Assembly: GCA_963921195.1 (NCBI GenBank)
Contig: OY992538.1
Span: 59,138,852-59,202,851 of the forward strand
From: Pegoplata infirma
Taxonomy: Eukaryota; Arthropoda; Insecta; Diptera; Anthomyiidae
Reading direction: 5' to 3'
DNA length: 64,000 nucleotides
The translations under genes and the position numbers were made by a program. The notes under the pieces are model-generated. The model made no database searches and was not told the DNA's origin. It saw only the letters and a list, made by a program, of their open reading frames with translations. The number at the start of each line of letters is the position of its first letter. Within the stretch, counting starts at the first letter, position 1. Positions 63,425 to 64,000 of this stretch are shown here, in pieces.

Positions 63425-63870
63425 GGTATATTTATCATCGATTAAAGATTCATTCAAGCGATGTCCGCCCGTCTGTTAAAGACATGATGCAGTCCAAACC
63501 AAAAGAGCTAAATCCATGCAGTTTGGCTTAAATATATCTTATGCCCATTGAATGGTTCAGTTTTAAATTTGACAAAACTAGACCAGGGTTTTGTCCATTC
63601 ACCTTTTAAACATATAAAATATTTTTATGAAAGAAAAGTTCATGCAGTTGGGTCAAGTTAATTAGAAAATGTATTTTTCCGTCCACCCTTTTCTGTGGGC
63701 ACTTCCATAAAAAAATAATAATGATAAAATTTCGCAAATATCACAATAAATCAATTTGTTAACATTTATCACGAAAAGAAAGATGTCCTCCACCAAAAAA
63801 ACCCCCATTTTTTTTCCTTTGGGAGGGGAAAAAAATGTGACTCTCACTTGTTCCCTTTGACCCTTTTTGT
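63425..63870 (+). mobile_element. DINE-1-related fragment (third subfamily)
   Basis: AAGCGATGTCCGCCCGTCTG, CCAAAAGAGCTAAATCC, TTTGACAAAACTAGACCAGGG, GTCCACCCTTTTCTGTGGGC and GTTAACATTTATCACG share order with 33480-33950. The minus-strand frame at 63662-63874 is repeat-derived. Confidence 0.55.
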
Positions 63871-64000
63871 ACAAAAATATTGGTGAATACTTTTTTTAAC
63901 TAACAATAAGCAAAAAATATTCATCGAATACTAAAGTTTCATTAAAAAAATTTTAAAAAGTAGACAAAATTGACAGGTTTTTGTTATTTTTAAGAATCGT

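Overview
The window comes from a large, AT-rich insect genome, most probably a calyptrate fly (blowfly, flesh fly or muscid type). Two things point there. The only real gene is an orthologue of the fly/human SLC38A11-type amino-acid transporter. The commonest repeat has the terminal stem, the 'AAGTATATATATTC' block and the GTCCGTCC tract of Drosophila INE-1/DINE-1. The species cannot be named from sequence alone. No bacterial gene, CRISPR array, rRNA or functional tRNA gene is visible.

Gene content: three consecutive coding exons of one plus-strand transporter gene lie at 38597-38965, 54017-54131 and 54373-54625. They have canonical splice sites and compatible phases (0, 1 and 2). The first exon(s) lie upstream of the window or were not recognised, and the rest of the protein lies downstream. 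Everything else is intron. The intron ending at 38596 is at least 38.6 kb, the next is 15,051 bp, then 241 bp, then more than 9.3 kb.

Repeat layout. 1-7.9 kb: short tandem arrays, a TA-flanked palindromic MITE, and two copies of a TIR element, one split by a tRNA-derived SINE with an 18-bp target duplication. 7.9-15.5 kb: a DINE-1-like element split by a 7 kb fold-back element. 16.4-22.9 kb: MITEs, a 0.7 kb fold-back, and a DINE split twice, by a 2.0 kb fold-back and by a 2.0 kb TA-flanked element holding a palindromic minisatellite. 24.3-27.6 kb: a DINE split by a 2.6 kb hAT-like element. 27.9-33.5 kb: a 5.5 kb nested fold-back with a LINE RNase H relic in its centre. 34.3-38.0 kb: a DINE, then a non-autonomous Helitron with internal tandem repeats. 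39.6-45.4 kb: a DINE-related element split by a 5 kb fold-back that itself contains nested MITEs, hairpins and a hAT-like element. 45.5-53.5 kb: smaller fold-backs, a 21-bp array, and a DINE split by a Tc1-like relic that carries two further insertions. 55-56.2 kb and 59.5-62.4 kb: two hAT-like elements sharing CAGTGTTGCCA ends, the second enclosing a 1.8 kb TIR element with about 390-bp tandem repeats and a SINE.

The unusual character of the window is the density and nesting of long inverted repeats inside transcribed introns. Several insertions are proven by intact target duplications or by an uninterrupted copy elsewhere in the window. If the gene is transcribed, its pre-mRNA would contain many perfect or near-perfect hairpins hundreds of bases long. 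I found no convincing new protein-coding system; most short open frames here are chance readings through AT-rich repeats.
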